Source: Hymenobacter gummosus
GTDB lineage: Bacteria; Bacteroidota; Bacteroidia; Cytophagales; Hymenobacteraceae
Assembly: GCF_003970915.1 (NCBI RefSeq)
Contig: NZ_RXOF01000001.1
Coordinates: 620,001-684,000 of the forward strand
Length of the DNA stretch: 64,000 bases
Direction: 5' to 3'
The notes beneath the pieces were generated by a model, which was not told the DNA's origin, made no database searches, and saw nothing but the letters and a program-made list of their open reading frames with translations. The translations under genes were made by a program, and so were the position numbers. Shown here in pieces: positions 43,990-52,988 of this stretch (within the stretch, counting starts at the first letter, position 1; every line of letters begins with the position of its first letter).

Positions 43990-44134
43990 GGAAGGGTAGG
44001 AGGGTATGAGGGGAGGAGTTTAGGAGGTGATTTTTAAGTCCAGGGGGTAAAGGGAAAGGGTTTATGAGGCGTTATTTCCTAAACCCTATATAAAACTCCT
44101 ACCCTCTTACCCCCATACCCTCCTACCCTATTTA
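43990..44134. repeat. AGGGTNNG paired-arm element 4 between usp and tolC-like genes
   Basis: Left arm 43993-44030 (AGGGTAGG AGGGTATG, AGGGGAGG AGTTTAGG). Right arm 44093-44134, inverted (AGGGTAGG AGGGTATG, GGGGTAAG AGGGTAGG, AGTT). The right arm contains the stop codon of the outer-membrane channel gene. The core (44031-44092) has no recognisable feature. Confidence 0.75.
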
Positions 44135-45466
44135 CCAAATCTGCTCGCCGGTGGCGCGGCGGAGCTGGTATTGGCCGAGGGTGTAGTTGTAGATGGCTTG
44201 CAGGCGGGCCAGGCGGGCCTGGGCCAGCTGGGTTTCAGCGTCGAGCACGTCGAGGTTGGAGCCCACGCCGTAGCGGTAGCGGGCCTTGGCCCGGGTCAGC
44301 GCGTCGGTGGCCTGGGTGATTTGCACCTCGGAGTTGTCGTAACGGGCGGCGCTGGACTGCATGTTGTTGGCCGCCTGCAGCACGTCGGCGCGCACCAGCT
44401 CCTGGGTATCCTGAATGCGGGCCTGCGCGCCTTTCACGGCCGACTCGGCGCCCACGCGCTGTACTTTGTTGCGGCCCCCGTCGTAGATGGGCACGTTCAG
44501 CTGGGCGCCGAGCACCGTGTTGAAGCGCATCCGCTCGATGTTGGGCAGGATGTAGCCGTTTTTGGCGCCGGCCTGGCCCAGCACGTTCAGCGAGGGGCGG
44601 TTATTGGTTTCCACTACGCGCTGCTGGGCAATGGCCGTCTGCTCGGCGTCCTTGGCCAGCTTCACCTCGGGCCGGTTTTCGGCGGCCTTGATGAGGGCGG
44701 CATTCACGTCCACGGCCTGCGGATTGTACTCGAAGCGGCCGCGCACCGGCGTCGTCTCGTTTTCGGGGCGGTGCAGCAGGCGGGCCAGCTGCACTTCCTG
44801 GTTGCGCAGCTGGTTCTGCAGGTCAATCTTGGTGTTCTGGGCCTGCGCGATGCGCACCTTGGTGGTCGTCACGTCGAAGTTGGTCGACACGCCGCCTTCC
44901 ACGCGCTTTTCCATCTCGCGCTGGTGCTGCTGCAGGGAGGCAATCTGCGCGTCCTGCACCCGGATGGCTTCGCGGGCAAACAGGATGCTGTAGTAGCTCT
45001 GCGCGGCCGAGAAGGCCAGGTCGCGGCGGGTCACGTTGATCTGGTCGGTGGCCGAGGTGATGCGGCTCTGCGAGAGGTCAATGTTGGCCCGGGTGCGGCC
45101 GAGGTCGAGCACGGTGTACTGCGCGGCCACGTGCAGGTCGTAGTTGTTATTGGGGGCAAACTGCAGCACTTCGCCGTTGAAGGGCAGCTTCACCACCGGG
45201 TCGATGCGGGTGTAGGTGCCCGTGCCGTTGACCACCGGGCGCAGGAAGGTGCGCGTTTCGCTCAGGCGGGCCTGGGCCTGGTTCACCTCTTCCTGCAGGG
45301 CGTTGATGCTGGGGTTGGCGTCGAGCACCGTGCGGACGGTGGCTTCCAGCGTCAGCGAGTCGCCCACCGTGGCGGTGCTCAGCGGCACCTGCGCGCGGGC
45401 TGTACCGGCCGTCAGCAGACCAAGGGTCAGCAGGAAGGGCGCGACGTGTTTGGGTTCAAAAAACAT
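44132..45466 (-). CDS. TolC-family outer-membrane efflux channel
   Basis: 444 residues with signal peptide (FLLTLGLLTAGTARAQ). The protein has two repeats of the OEP family with long coiled-coil helices; landmarks are TVLDANPSINALQEEVNQAQARLSE, YDLHVAAQYTVLDLGRTRANIDLSQ, NTVLGAQLNVPIYDGGRNKVQRV and ARYRYGVGSNLDVLDAETQLAQARL. It forms the outer-membrane exit duct of the tripartite pump. It is the promoter-proximal gene of the operon and divergent from the sigma54 activator at 45683. Confidence 0.94.
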   Translation of the reverse strand: MFFEPKHVAPFLLTLGLLTAGTARAQVPLSTATVGDSLTLEATVRTVLDANPSINALQEEVNQAQARLSETRTFLRPVVNGTGTYTRIDPVVKLPFNGEVLQFAPNNNYDLHVAAQYTVLDLGRTRANIDLSQSRITSATDQINVTRRDLAFSAAQSYYSILFAREAIRVQDAQIASLQQHQREMEKRVEGGVSTNFDVTTTKVRIAQAQNTKIDLQNQLRNQEVQLARLLHRPENETTPVRGRFEYNPQAVDVNAALIKAAENRPEVKLAKDAEQTAIAQQRVVETNNRPSLNVLGQAGAKNGYILPNIERMRFNTVLGAQLNVPIYDGGRNKVQRVGAESAVKGAQARIQDTQELVRADVLQAANNMQSSAARYDNSEVQITQATDALTRAKARYRYGVGSNLDVLDAETQLAQARLARLQAIYNYTLGQYQLRRATGEQIW

Positions 45467-45498
45467 AGCGAATGACTGATGAAGGTCGCTCCGGTGTT

Positions 45499-45515
45499 AC
45501 CCAACGCCGTGCCAG
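45499..45515 (-). promoter_or_regulatory. Sigma54-like promoter of the efflux operon
   Basis: On the minus strand the sequence CTGGCACGGCGTTGGGT resembles the -24/-12 consensus TGGCACG-N4-TTGC, with a spacer one base short and GG instead of GC. It is 33-49 bases before the tolC-like start and opposite a sigma54 activator gene, which makes it attractive, but the match is imperfect. Confidence 0.4.
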
Positions 45516-45625
45516 CAGGTTTCGCGGATTAAAAATTTCTTCCTAAAACCCCTTTGTAACTTCAAAAACGACGTTTTTATTTTAATAACGCCCAGTAAAA
45601 GCCCTAACTCAACCGCAACTATTTT

Positions 45626-45674
45626 CCTCATATTTCAGAAAATCCTTGTTTATTAGTCCTCATATTTCAGGAAA
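45626..45674. promoter_or_regulatory. Direct repeats before the sigma54 activator
   Basis: CCTCATATTTCAG occurs at 45626 and again at 45658, 32 bases apart, about three helical turns. Each is followed by GAAA or AAAA, giving a TTTC-AG-GAAA inverted core. They lie in the divergent spacer and could be enhancer sites for the activator (for the efflux operon, itself, or both). Confidence 0.45.
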
Positions 45675-45682
45675 GCAAGCTC

Positions 45683-47785
45683 ATGCCCGATCAAGACGAT
45701 TCCCTGCTGCTCTACCTCAATGACGCCATTGCCAGCTCGCGCAGCAAGGAGGTGTTGTTTCGCACCGTCACGGAAAAGCTGCGCCTGATTTTTCCCTTCG
45801 ACGCTATTACCATCCTCACCCTCGACGACAACCAGCAGTACCGCCGCGTGTTTCTGCGCGACTACCTCGGCGAGCTGCTGCTGCCCGAAAAAGGCGCACC
45901 GGGCAGCCACAAAATCGGGCCGAGCCGTATTGCGGGCACGCCGGTGGAGCTGTTCGTGCGGCAGCCGCGCCTGCGCCAGTACGACGTGGAGGACCTGATC
46001 CGGCAATATCCCGACTACGAGCCCATGTGCCTGCTGCGCGACCGGGGCATGCGCTACTTCGTGGTGGTGCCATTGCGCACCGGCGGGCAGCTTATCGGCA
46101 CGCTCTCCCTGGTGTCGCGGCGCCGGCCGGAGTTCAACGAGTCCGACATCGACCTGCTGGAGAAAATCGGGGCGCTGGTGGCCGTGGCCGTCACCAACAC
46201 GCTGGCTTTTGAGGACATAGCCCGCCGCGAGCAGGAAAAAACCATGCAGCTGGCCCTCACCAACGCCCTGCTCAGCATCAAGGAGCGCGGGGAGCTGTTT
46301 CGCACCATCGCCGCCGAAATCAGCCAGGTGGCCCCATTCGACTACTTCGGGGTGCGCACGCGGCGGCCGGGCTCCTCGGTGCGGGCCTTCGTGGAGTTCA
46401 ACCGGGAGCCCGACGGCAGCTTTCTGCCCCTCGATGAAAACCGCTACGACGACCTGCCCGAGGCCAACAGCAGTCTGGAGCAGGCCGTCGAGACGTTTAC
46501 CCGGCCCGGCGTGTACGTGGGCGAGGCCTTCCAGGAGCTGACGGAGCGCTTCGCCCTGCTGCGCTACATTCGGGAAAAGCGCGGCACGCAGTCGGTGCTC
46601 TACGCCCCGCTCAGCACCGGCGACGAGCCCGCCACCGCGCTGATCCTGGCCAGCGTGCAGCCCTACGCCTTCACCGACGACTCGCTGCAGTTCATCATGA
46701 GCCTGGTGCCGCAGATCCGGCTGGCCATGCAAAACGTGGCCGCCTTCGAGCAGATTGAGGCCCTGCGCGCCCAGCTGGAACGGGAGCGTACTTACCTCAT
46801 CGACGAAATCAACACCACCGCGGCAGCCCGCTTCGGCGACTTTGTGGGCGGCAGCCCGGTGATGCAGCAGGTGTTTCGGCGGGTGGAACAGGTGGCCCCG
46901 ACGGACACCACCGTGCTCATCACCGGCGAAACGGGCACCGGCAAGGAGCTGGTGGCCCGGGCCCTGCACAACCACTCCCCGCGCAAGGAGCGGGCGCTTA
47001 TCAAAATCAACTGCGCCGCCCTGCCGGCCCAGCTCATCGAGTCGGAGCTGTTCGGGCACGAGAAAGGCGCGTTTACGGGGGCGCACGATAGGCGCATCGG
47101 TAAGTTCGAGCTGGCCGACGGGGGCAGCATCTTCCTGGACGAAATCGGGGAGCTGCCGCTGGATTTGCAGGCCAAGCTGCTGCGGGTGCTGCAGGAAAAG
47201 GAGTTTGAGCGCATCGGCGGACGGCGCGTCATCCGCACCGACGTGCGGGTTATTGCGGCCACCAACCGCGTGCTCGAAGACGAAGTGGCCGCCGGGCGCT
47301 TCCGCGCCGACCTTTACTACCGCCTCGACGTGTTTCCCATTCACCTGCCGGCCCTGCGCGAACGAAGCGAGGACATCGAGCCGCTGGTGCGCCACTTCCT
47401 GGAGCGCTTCACCAAGAAGCTGGGCAAGCCCGTGCGCGGCCTGCGCGCCCGCGACCTGAAGGCACTGCAGCGCTACCCCTGGCCGGGCAACATCCGCGAG
47501 CTGGAGCACGTGGTGGAGCGGGCCGTCATTGCCAGCACCGGCCCCTTCCTGGAGTTTGCGGGCTTCACCGCCGCCCCGGCCCCTACTGCGGCTCCGGTGC
47601 CGGCCGCCGGCCCCGTCAAAACCCTGCGCGAGCAGGAGCGCGACCATATCCTGGCGGCCCTGCAGCACACCGGGGGCCGCGTCAGCGGGCCGCAGGGCGC
47701 CGCCGTACTGCTCGACATCAACGCCAAGACCCTGGAAGCGCGCATGAAGAAGCTGGGCATCCGCCGGGAGCATCGCGCCGATTGA
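45683..47785 (+). CDS. Sigma54-dependent activator with two GAF domains
   Basis: 700 residues. Two GAF-like sensor domains lie near 10-170 and 190-360. The AAA+ domain follows, with Walker A GETGTGKE (about 414-421), the sigma54-contact loop GAFTGA (462-467), [20 protein letters not shown], and arginine finger region [16 protein letters not shown]. The C-terminal Fis-type HTH is near 650-695 ([19 protein letters not shown]). There is no receiver domain, so small molecules or protein partners act through GAF. It is divergent from the efflux operon and likely controls it. Confidence 0.93.
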   Translation: MPDQDDSLLLYLNDAIASSRSKEVLFRTVTEKLRLIFPFDAITILTLDDNQQYRRVFLRDYLGELLLPEKGAPGSHKIGPSRIAGTPVELFVRQPRLRQYDVEDLIRQYPDYEPMCLLRDRGMRYFVVVPLRTGGQLIGTLSLVSRRRPEFNESDIDLLEKIGALVAVAVTNTLAFEDIARREQEKTMQLALTNALLSIKERGELFRTIAAEISQVAPFDYFGVRTRRPGSSVRAFVEFNREPDGSFLPLDENRYDDLPEANSSLEQAVETFTRPGVYVGEAFQELTERFALLRYIREKRGTQSVLYAPLSTGDEPATALILASVQPYAFTDDSLQFIMSLVPQIRLAMQNVAAFEQIEALRAQLERERTYLIDEINTTAAARFGDFVGGSPVMQQVFRRVEQVAPTDTTVLITGETGTGKELVARALHNHSPRKERALIKINCAALPAQLIESELFGHEKGAFTGAHDRRIGKFELADGGSIFLDEIGELPLDLQAKLLRVLQEKEFERIGGRRVIRTDVRVIAATNRVLEDEVAAGRFRADLYYRLDVFPIHLPALRERSEDIEPLVRHFLERFTKKLGKPVRGLRARDLKALQRYPWPGNIRELEHVVERAVIASTGPFLEFAGFTAAPAPTAAPVPAAGPVKTLREQERDHILAALQHTGGRVSGPQGAAVLLDINAKTLEARMKKLGIRREHRAD

Positions 47786-47805
47786 GGGCGCCAGGCGCCC
47801 AGGGG

Positions 47806-48000
47806 TGCAGAACGGTCCGCCACCGGTGGTGGGAGCCTGCGCAGAGGTGTTGAAGGCGTTGCCACCGGTGGCAGGTCGTTCTGCACCTCTGCTGAGGCTA
47901 TTGCCACCGGTGGCGGACCGTTCTGCACCTCTGCTCAAGCCCTTGCCACCGGTGGTTGATAGCTACGCACTAGCGCTGCCCCCTTTGCCACCGGTGGCAG
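47806..48000. repeat. 42-bp tandem repeats with CCACCGGTGG palindrome
   Basis: The palindrome CCACCGGTGG starts at 47820, 47862, 47904, 47946 and 47988, exactly 42 bases apart. Units 2 and 3 also share GTTCTGCACCTCTGCT after it. Because 42 is divisible by 3, frames stay open on both strands: a plus-strand frame at 47805-48059 (GTG start) would encode a 14-residue repeat with PPVADRSAPLLKPL, but this may be only a by-product. A regulatory or structural DNA array is equally possible. The remaining part up to 48153 has no recognised gene. Confidence 0.75.
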
Positions 48001-48153
48001 AGGGGTCTAACGTCCGTGTCAATCATTCTGTGCTGGTAAAGGGGGCACCCGGCAGGTAGCCGGGTCTTGCTGCATTGCTAAAACGGCTGGTCACGCGCCA
48101 TCAACTTGTATATTTTGCCGTGGCCCAGCCTTTCAGGCACTTACCCGACCATT

Positions 48154-49362
48154 ATGTTCCAGCGACCTACCAACCGCCCCGGCCGGTGGCGGCAGACGAC
48201 CCTCCTGCTCGGGCTGGCAGCGGCTAGCAGCTGCGAAGCGCCGACCACCCGCCAAGCGCCGGCCGCCGCGCCACCCGTTGCCGCCCCGCTACCCAAGCCC
48301 GTGCCTCCGCCCCTGCCCTCGGCCGCGCAGCTGGGCTACCACCGTTACGTGGGCACGGTAGGCGGCCGCCCGGTGCTGGCTGAAATTGAGCTGCGGACGG
48401 AGCTGAATGAGATTTTTTACCCGGATACTGTGTGGGCAGCTAAACTGGAAAGCAGCTTCTATGACCGGACTACGGGGCAGCCATCCGGCTTTGGTAGTGC
48501 GGAGTGGTTTCACCCTGCTCAGTGGCTGGAAACATACGCCTGGGACTACCGGGACCGGTACAACCATCGACGGGTAAGGGCACTGTGCGCCGAGCAGCCG
48601 CCCGGCGGGCCGCTGCTCACCGGCTGGTACTACCCCGAAGGCCAGGCGCAGCCCGTACGGGTGCAGCTGCGCGAGGATTACACCGACGGGGTGCGCTACG
48701 AGCTACTGACCGAGTCCAGCGCCCTCCCAACTTCCGATAGCCTCACCGCCGATTACGAAACCGTCGGGGGCGGCGTGGAGCAGATCTACCTGCACCTGCT
48801 CGGTCCCGACACGCTGCGCCCCGCCCTGGCCCGGCTGCAATGCCCGCTCCCGGCGGCCCGTCACCGCGCCCGCCTGGCCCGCTCCCGGCGTCTGCCTGAT
48901 TACGAATATCTCTCGCCGTACCTTGAAGTCACGCTCAACGAGGCGGACCTACTGGCCTACACCTACCACGACTTGCACCGGACCAAGCACGAGGATATAG
49001 ATTCCGCCTACTGCCGCCTGCTGGATTTGCGCACCGGCCGCACCTTATCGGTGGCCGGCCAGTTTCGGCCCGGCACGCTGCAGCGCCTACTCACCCGCCA
49101 GGCCCGGGCCGACACGGTGGAGGCCCGATACCGGGCCTTTTGGTGGCACAACGGCCAACTCCCCCTGGCCAGTGCCCTCCTGACCATTGAGCTTACCGGC
49201 ATAACGGCCAGCTATTCGACCGGCACCATGCCCAGCCCTTACGAGCCCTTATCAGATAGCAACCGGCCGGGCTACAGCCAACACCTCACCTGGGCCGCGC
49301 TACGCCCTCTGCTGCGCCCGAACAGCCCGCTGCACCGCCTGCTGCGCATCCGGGGTCTGTAG
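48154..49362 (+). CDS. Hypothetical lipoprotein
   Basis: 402 residues from the Met at 48154, which gives a signal peptide (QTTLLLGLAAASSC) with a lipobox-like end. A Pro/Ala linker (APAAAPPVAAPLPKPVPPPLP) is followed by YHRYVGTVGGRPVLAEIEL, LTGWYYPEGQAQPVRVQL, YEYLSPYLEVTLNEADLLAYTY and a C-terminal LLRIRGL. No family is recognised. Alternating strands suggest a beta-rich fold. The charged middle has no catalytic motif I can identify. Confidence 0.65.
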   Translation: MFQRPTNRPGRWRQTTLLLGLAAASSCEAPTTRQAPAAAPPVAAPLPKPVPPPLPSAAQLGYHRYVGTVGGRPVLAEIELRTELNEIFYPDTVWAAKLESSFYDRTTGQPSGFGSAEWFHPAQWLETYAWDYRDRYNHRRVRALCAEQPPGGPLLTGWYYPEGQAQPVRVQLREDYTDGVRYELLTESSALPTSDSLTADYETVGGGVEQIYLHLLGPDTLRPALARLQCPLPAARHRARLARSRRLPDYEYLSPYLEVTLNEADLLAYTYHDLHRTKHEDIDSAYCRLLDLRTGRTLSVAGQFRPGTLQRLLTRQARADTVEARYRAFWWHNGQLPLASALLTIELTGITASYSTGTMPSPYEPLSDSNRPGYSQHLTWAALRPLLRPNSPLHRLLRIRGL

Positions 49363-49536
49363 GCGGGGCGCAGGGGACTGACGCCGAGGCCGGGGGCATG
49401 GGCGGGGCCGCGCGGCTGCCGGGGTGAAATAGCCTCAACCAAATATTTGCGGGGGCCCGACCAACCATGCGGCGCCCAGGGGCCTCCCTGAGCCGGCGGA
49501 GCTCCATCGGCCCGCCCTCAACCCCCATACCCCGCT

Positions 49537-50877
49537 ATGAAAGCATTCTTACTTACGCTGCTCGCCGCCGGCAGCGCCGGCCTCACGGCTCAGGCCCAGT
49601 GGGTCAACCAGCCCATCAACTTCACGCCCGCCCGTGCCACGGCCCTGCACCTCGACGTGGTGGACGCCAACACGGTGTGGGCCGTCAGCCAAGTGGTCGA
49701 CGCGACGTATGCGCCCCCGCAGCTGGCGCGCACCACCGACGGCGGCCGTACCTGGACTGTGAGCACCCTGCCGCTGCGCAACGTGCACCGCGAAGACGTG
49801 CTGGGCCTGAGCGCCCCCAGCCCGAGCACGGCCTGGATTGTGACGGTGCCGGTGGACAGCGCGGGCAGCCGCATTCTGCGCACCACCGACGGCGGCCAGA
49901 CCTGGACCGTGCAGGGCCGCGGCACCGTGTTCTACAACGCGTTCAGCTTCGCGGACTTCGTTCACTTTTTCTCTACCACCGAAGGCGTAGTGTGCGGCGA
50001 GCAGCTGACGCCCGCCGGCGGCTTCGAGCTGTACCGCACCACCGACGCGGGCCAGACCTGGACGCCCGTACCGACGCCGGCCGCCCAGCCCAACGAAGGG
50101 GCCGGGGGCCGGCCGGTCGTGTTCGGCAACTCCATCTGGTTTATGACCGACAAGGGCCGCGTATTCCGCTCCACCGACCGGGGGCAGACCTGGGCCGTCA
50201 GCGCGTTGCCGGTGCCGGCCGAGCCCACCGGCCTGGCCTTCCGCGACGCGCAGAAAGGCCTGATATCGGTGCTGGATGAATCGGGCACCGACCACGAGCT
50301 GTACCGCACCACCGACGGCGGCCAGACCTGGACGGCCGTGGCCTACACCGGTCCGCTGCACGGCATTGCGCTGGCGGCCGTGCCGGGCACCACGCAGTAC
50401 GTTTCCACCGGCACCGATATCGGCAACGGGGACGGGGGCTCGTCTTATTCCCGCGACAACGGCCAGACCTGGACGGCCCTGGAAAACACCACCGACCACC
50501 TGGCCGTGGAGTTTGTCAGCCCCACCGTCGGCTGGTCGGGCGGGGTGCGGATGCAGGGCCCCTTTCCGGTGGGCAACGGCGTCAACCGCTTCGATAGCAA
50601 CGTGCTGAGCACCCGCAAGGCGGAGGCGGCGGCGCTGGCCGGCTGGCAGCTGGCTCCCAACCCCGCGGCCGACGGCCAGACCACGCTGCGGGCTACCCGG
50701 CCGCTGGGCGCCGCCCAGGTGCGCGTGCGCGACGTGGCCGGCCGCCTCGTGCGCGAGTACGCCTGGTCTGGCACCGCCCCGCTCACGCTCGACCTGAGCC
50801 AGCAGACCGCCGGCCTGTACGTGGTGGAAGTGGCCGGCGCCACCGGCAGCGCCCACCAGAAAATCCAGGTGCGCTAA
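49537..50877 (+). CDS. T9SS cargo protein with Asp-box propeller repeats
   Basis: 446 residues with signal peptide ending in AGLTAQAQ. Six Asp-box-like turns (TTDGGRTWTV, TTDGGQTWTV, TTDAGQTWTP, STDRGQTWAV, TTDGGQTWTA, SRDNGQTWTA) indicate a beta-propeller of the sialidase/YCF48 type. The C-terminus (GWQLAPNPAADGQTTLRATR ... TAGLYVVEVAG) is a T9SS type A sorting domain. Lack of catalytic residues around the blades argues for binding or structural function on the cell surface. A GC-rich hairpin follows at 50880-50909. Confidence 0.88.
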   Translation: MKAFLLTLLAAGSAGLTAQAQWVNQPINFTPARATALHLDVVDANTVWAVSQVVDATYAPPQLARTTDGGRTWTVSTLPLRNVHREDVLGLSAPSPSTAWIVTVPVDSAGSRILRTTDGGQTWTVQGRGTVFYNAFSFADFVHFFSTTEGVVCGEQLTPAGGFELYRTTDAGQTWTPVPTPAAQPNEGAGGRPVVFGNSIWFMTDKGRVFRSTDRGQTWAVSALPVPAEPTGLAFRDAQKGLISVLDESGTDHELYRTTDGGQTWTAVAYTGPLHGIALAAVPGTTQYVSTGTDIGNGDGGSSYSRDNGQTWTALENTTDHLAVEFVSPTVGWSGGVRMQGPFPVGNGVNRFDSNVLSTRKAEAAALAGWQLAPNPAADGQTTLRATRPLGAAQVRVRDVAGRLVREYAWSGTAPLTLDLSQQTAGLYVVEVAGATGSAHQKIQVR

Positions 50878-50879
50878 CG

Positions 50880-50909
50880 CCCCGCGGGCCGGGTGCGCGG
50901 CCCGCGGGG
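50880..50909 (+). terminator. GC-rich hairpin after the propeller gene
   Basis: CCCCGCGGGCC (50880-50890) pairs with GGCCCGCGGGG (50899-50909). No U-tract follows, so it is a possible terminator only. Confidence 0.5.
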
Positions 50910-51094
50910 TGGGGCCGGGCGGCTCGGCCCTAACCTCAGGGCGCTGGCTGCCCGCACGAAAAAGCGGACAGCCAGTGGAGGGCCCGGGCCGATTGAAGCT
51001 CGACTGTATTGACGAGCAATAAGTTAGCAGGCCAACCACCTCCTGACGTGCCGCGTAGACGCAAGCATGGTTTCACCCTAAACCACCCACGACC

Positions 51095-51247
51095 ATGCCC
51101 GCTACCAACACGCCCAAAACGCCCCAGCACGACGACCCGGCCCGCAAAAAGCAGGAGGATAAGCGCCCCAACACCATCGAGGAAAGCGCCCAGGGCAAGA
51201 AGGTGACGCCCGACAAAGCCCACGACCCGCAGCGCCACGCCAAATAA
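51095..51247 (+). CDS. Small hydrophilic protein
   Basis: 50 residues beginning MPATNTPKTPQHDDPARKKQ and ending AHDPQRHAK, rich in Lys, Asp, Pro and Gln and probably disordered. It has its own spacing, and a strong terminator follows 17 bases after the stop, which supports a real gene. No function is recognised. The 217 bases before it hold only the hairpin of the preceding gene. Confidence 0.6.
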   Translation: MPATNTPKTPQHDDPARKKQEDKRPNTIEESAQGKKVTPDKAHDPQRHAK

Positions 51248-51263
51248 CTCCGCATTGCCCCTA

Positions 51264-51304
51264 CGCCGCCCCGCTTTCATCACCGAAGGCGGGGCGGCGC
51301 TTTG
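51264..51304 (+). terminator. Rho-independent terminator of the small gene
   Basis: CGCCGCCCCGC (51264-51274) pairs with GCGGGGCGGCG (51289-51299), followed by CTTTG. It lies 17 bases after the stop of the 50-residue protein. Confidence 0.75.
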
Positions 51305-51478
51305 TTGCCTCGCCACTAGCCTGGTCTGGCCGCCGGCCACTGCGGAGCCGCAGCCCTGCTTCGCCCCGTTGAACGGTTGCCGCCTGAGTGACGCCGGCCG
51401 ACAAATATGCGCCCCTGCTCCGGCCAAAAACCGAACCAGCGGCGCGGCGTTGGCGTTTTGCTCCTACCTTACCGCTGC

Positions 51479-52852
51479 ATGTCCACCACTCCGCCCGCGC
51501 CTTCCGCCGACCTTTCCCTGCTCACCCGCGACCATGTGCTGCGCGCCCTGCGCCACATCGACCGGGCCGGGCTGGAGCTGCCGCCGAGCACGGTGTACGA
51601 GCTGGTGTACAAGGGCCGCCGCTACCCCCCGCGCCCGGTGGCCGAGCTGGCCCTGCGCCTGGCCCTGAAGCAGCCCGACGCCGCTTGGCCCCTGGCCGCC
51701 GGCGCGCCCACCAACCGCCTGCTGGAGCGCCTGAGCTTCACCGTCACGACCAAGCGCCCGGTGCTGGCCGGCTCACCCCACGACGGCGACCTGGCCGCCC
51801 AGCAGGACATGCAGCAGCTCTACACCGGCGGCGAGGACGACGAGCCAGAGGCCGAGCCGAAGCCCCGGAAAGCGCCGAAAAAGTTGCCCGCCGCCGCGGT
51901 TGCGCCGACCGAGCGGCTGCCGGAGCCCGCCGCCGTAGCCGCCGAGCCGGAGCCCGATTACCTGCCCGTGCCAGCCGCGCCCTACAGCCGCAAGGCAGCG
52001 CTCAAGGAGCTGTTTATCGACGAGGCGCGGCTGGATGATGCCCTGGCCGGCCTGGAGCGTAAGAAGAACCTGATTCTGCAGGGGCCACCCGGCACCGGCA
52101 AGACTTTCCTGGCCCGCCGCTTGGCCTGGCTGCTGCTCGGCGCCCAGGACGACAGCCGTGTGGAACTGGTGCAGTTTCACCCCAGCTACAGCTACGAGGA
52201 CTTCGTGCAGGGCTTCCGGCCCGACGGCCACGGCGGCTTCCGCCTCACCGACGGGGTATTGCCCGACGTGTGCCGCCGCGCCGCCCGGCAGCCGGAGCGG
52301 CCCTTCGTGCTGCTCATCGACGAAATCAACCGCGGGCACCTGAACCGCATCTTCGGGGAGCTGCTGGTGCTGCTGGAGCCCGACAAGCGCGGCCCCCAGC
52401 ACGCCCTGCGCCTGCCTTACGCCCCGGCCGAGGCCCCGCGCTTTTTCGTGCCCGACAACCTCTACCTCGTCGGCACCATGAACACGGCCGACCGCAGCCT
52501 GGCCCCGCTCGACTACGCCCTGCGCCGGCGCTTCGCCTTCGTGGGGATGCAGCCGGAGTTCGGGGAGCCGCTGCGCCAGCTGCTCACCAAGCAGGGCGTG
52601 CCCAAGGTGGTGGTAGCGCGCCTGCTGCTGCGCCTCAACGAACTGAACCTGGCTATTGCCGACGACCCGGAGCTGGGCCCCGACTTTCAGATCGGCCACA
52701 GCTACTTCTGCCAGCCGCCCCCACACCCGGCCCAGGCGCCCGGCTGGCTGAACCTCATTCTGGAGCAGGAAATAGCCCCCCTGCTCGACGACTACTGGTT
52801 TGACCAGCCCACCCAGGCCGCCGCCCACAAGAAGCGGCTGCTTAGTGCTTAG
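51479..52852 (+). CDS. mcrB: McrB-like AAA+ GTPase of a type IV restriction system
   Basis: 457 residues from the ATG at 51479. An N-terminal head domain (about 10-90: LTRDHVLRALRHIDRAGLEL, KGRRYPPRPVAELALRLAL) is of the type that recognises modified DNA in McrB/ScoMcrA-like proteins. A charged linker follows. The motor begins near 185: Walker A GPPGTGKT (about 201-208), VQFHPSYSYEDFVQGFRP, Walker B LLIDEINRG and GTMNTADRSLAPLDYALRRRFAF, all typical of McrB. It translocates on DNA with McrC as nuclease, cutting methylated or hypermodified DNA. The last codons and the stop are formed by GCTTAGT repeats. Confidence 0.92.
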   Translation: MSTTPPAPSADLSLLTRDHVLRALRHIDRAGLELPPSTVYELVYKGRRYPPRPVAELALRLALKQPDAAWPLAAGAPTNRLLERLSFTVTTKRPVLAGSPHDGDLAAQQDMQQLYTGGEDDEPEAEPKPRKAPKKLPAAAVAPTERLPEPAAVAAEPEPDYLPVPAAPYSRKAALKELFIDEARLDDALAGLERKKNLILQGPPGTGKTFLARRLAWLLLGAQDDSRVELVQFHPSYSYEDFVQGFRPDGHGGFRLTDGVLPDVCRRAARQPERPFVLLIDEINRGHLNRIFGELLVLLEPDKRGPQHALRLPYAPAEAPRFFVPDNLYLVGTMNTADRSLAPLDYALRRRFAFVGMQPEFGEPLRQLLTKQGVPKVVVARLLLRLNELNLAIADDPELGPDFQIGHSYFCQPPPHPAQAPGWLNLILEQEIAPLLDDYWFDQPTQAAAHKKRLLSA

Positions 52853-52986
52853 TGCTTAGTGCTTAGTGCTTAGTGCTTAGTGCTTAGTGCTACTGGCTTC
52901 GTCTACCTGAGTTGCAGTTACTCTGAACTTTTGCCCCAGCTTTTTCACTGGAAAACCAAGCACTACGCACCAGGCACCAAGCACCA
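52840..52986. repeat. GCTTAGT heptamer repeat pair between mcrB and mcrC
   Basis: Seven perfect GCTTAGT units (52840-52888) are followed by an inverted degenerate partner at 52956-52986, which reads TGGTGCT TGGTGCC TGGTGCG TAGTGCT on the minus strand. The mcrB stop is the TAG at 52850-52852 inside the second unit. Copy-number change would not alter the mcrB product because every frame entering the repeat stops early, but it could change the spacing or an RNA hairpin before mcrC. Confidence 0.85.
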
Positions 52987-52988
52987 AA

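Noticed and set aside
47806-48000. CRISPR array
   Set aside because: Repeats are only 10 bases long, palindromic, and the intervening 32 bases are partly shared between units. No cas gene is nearby.
47805-48059. Protein of 84 residues with 14-residue repeats as a firm gene
   Set aside because: Both strands are open through the array because the period is a multiple of three, and no independent coding evidence exists. It is recorded under the repeat instead.
52840-52888. Phase-variable coding repeat in mcrB
   Set aside because: The frame hits a TAG in the second heptamer whatever the total copy number, so the protein does not change.
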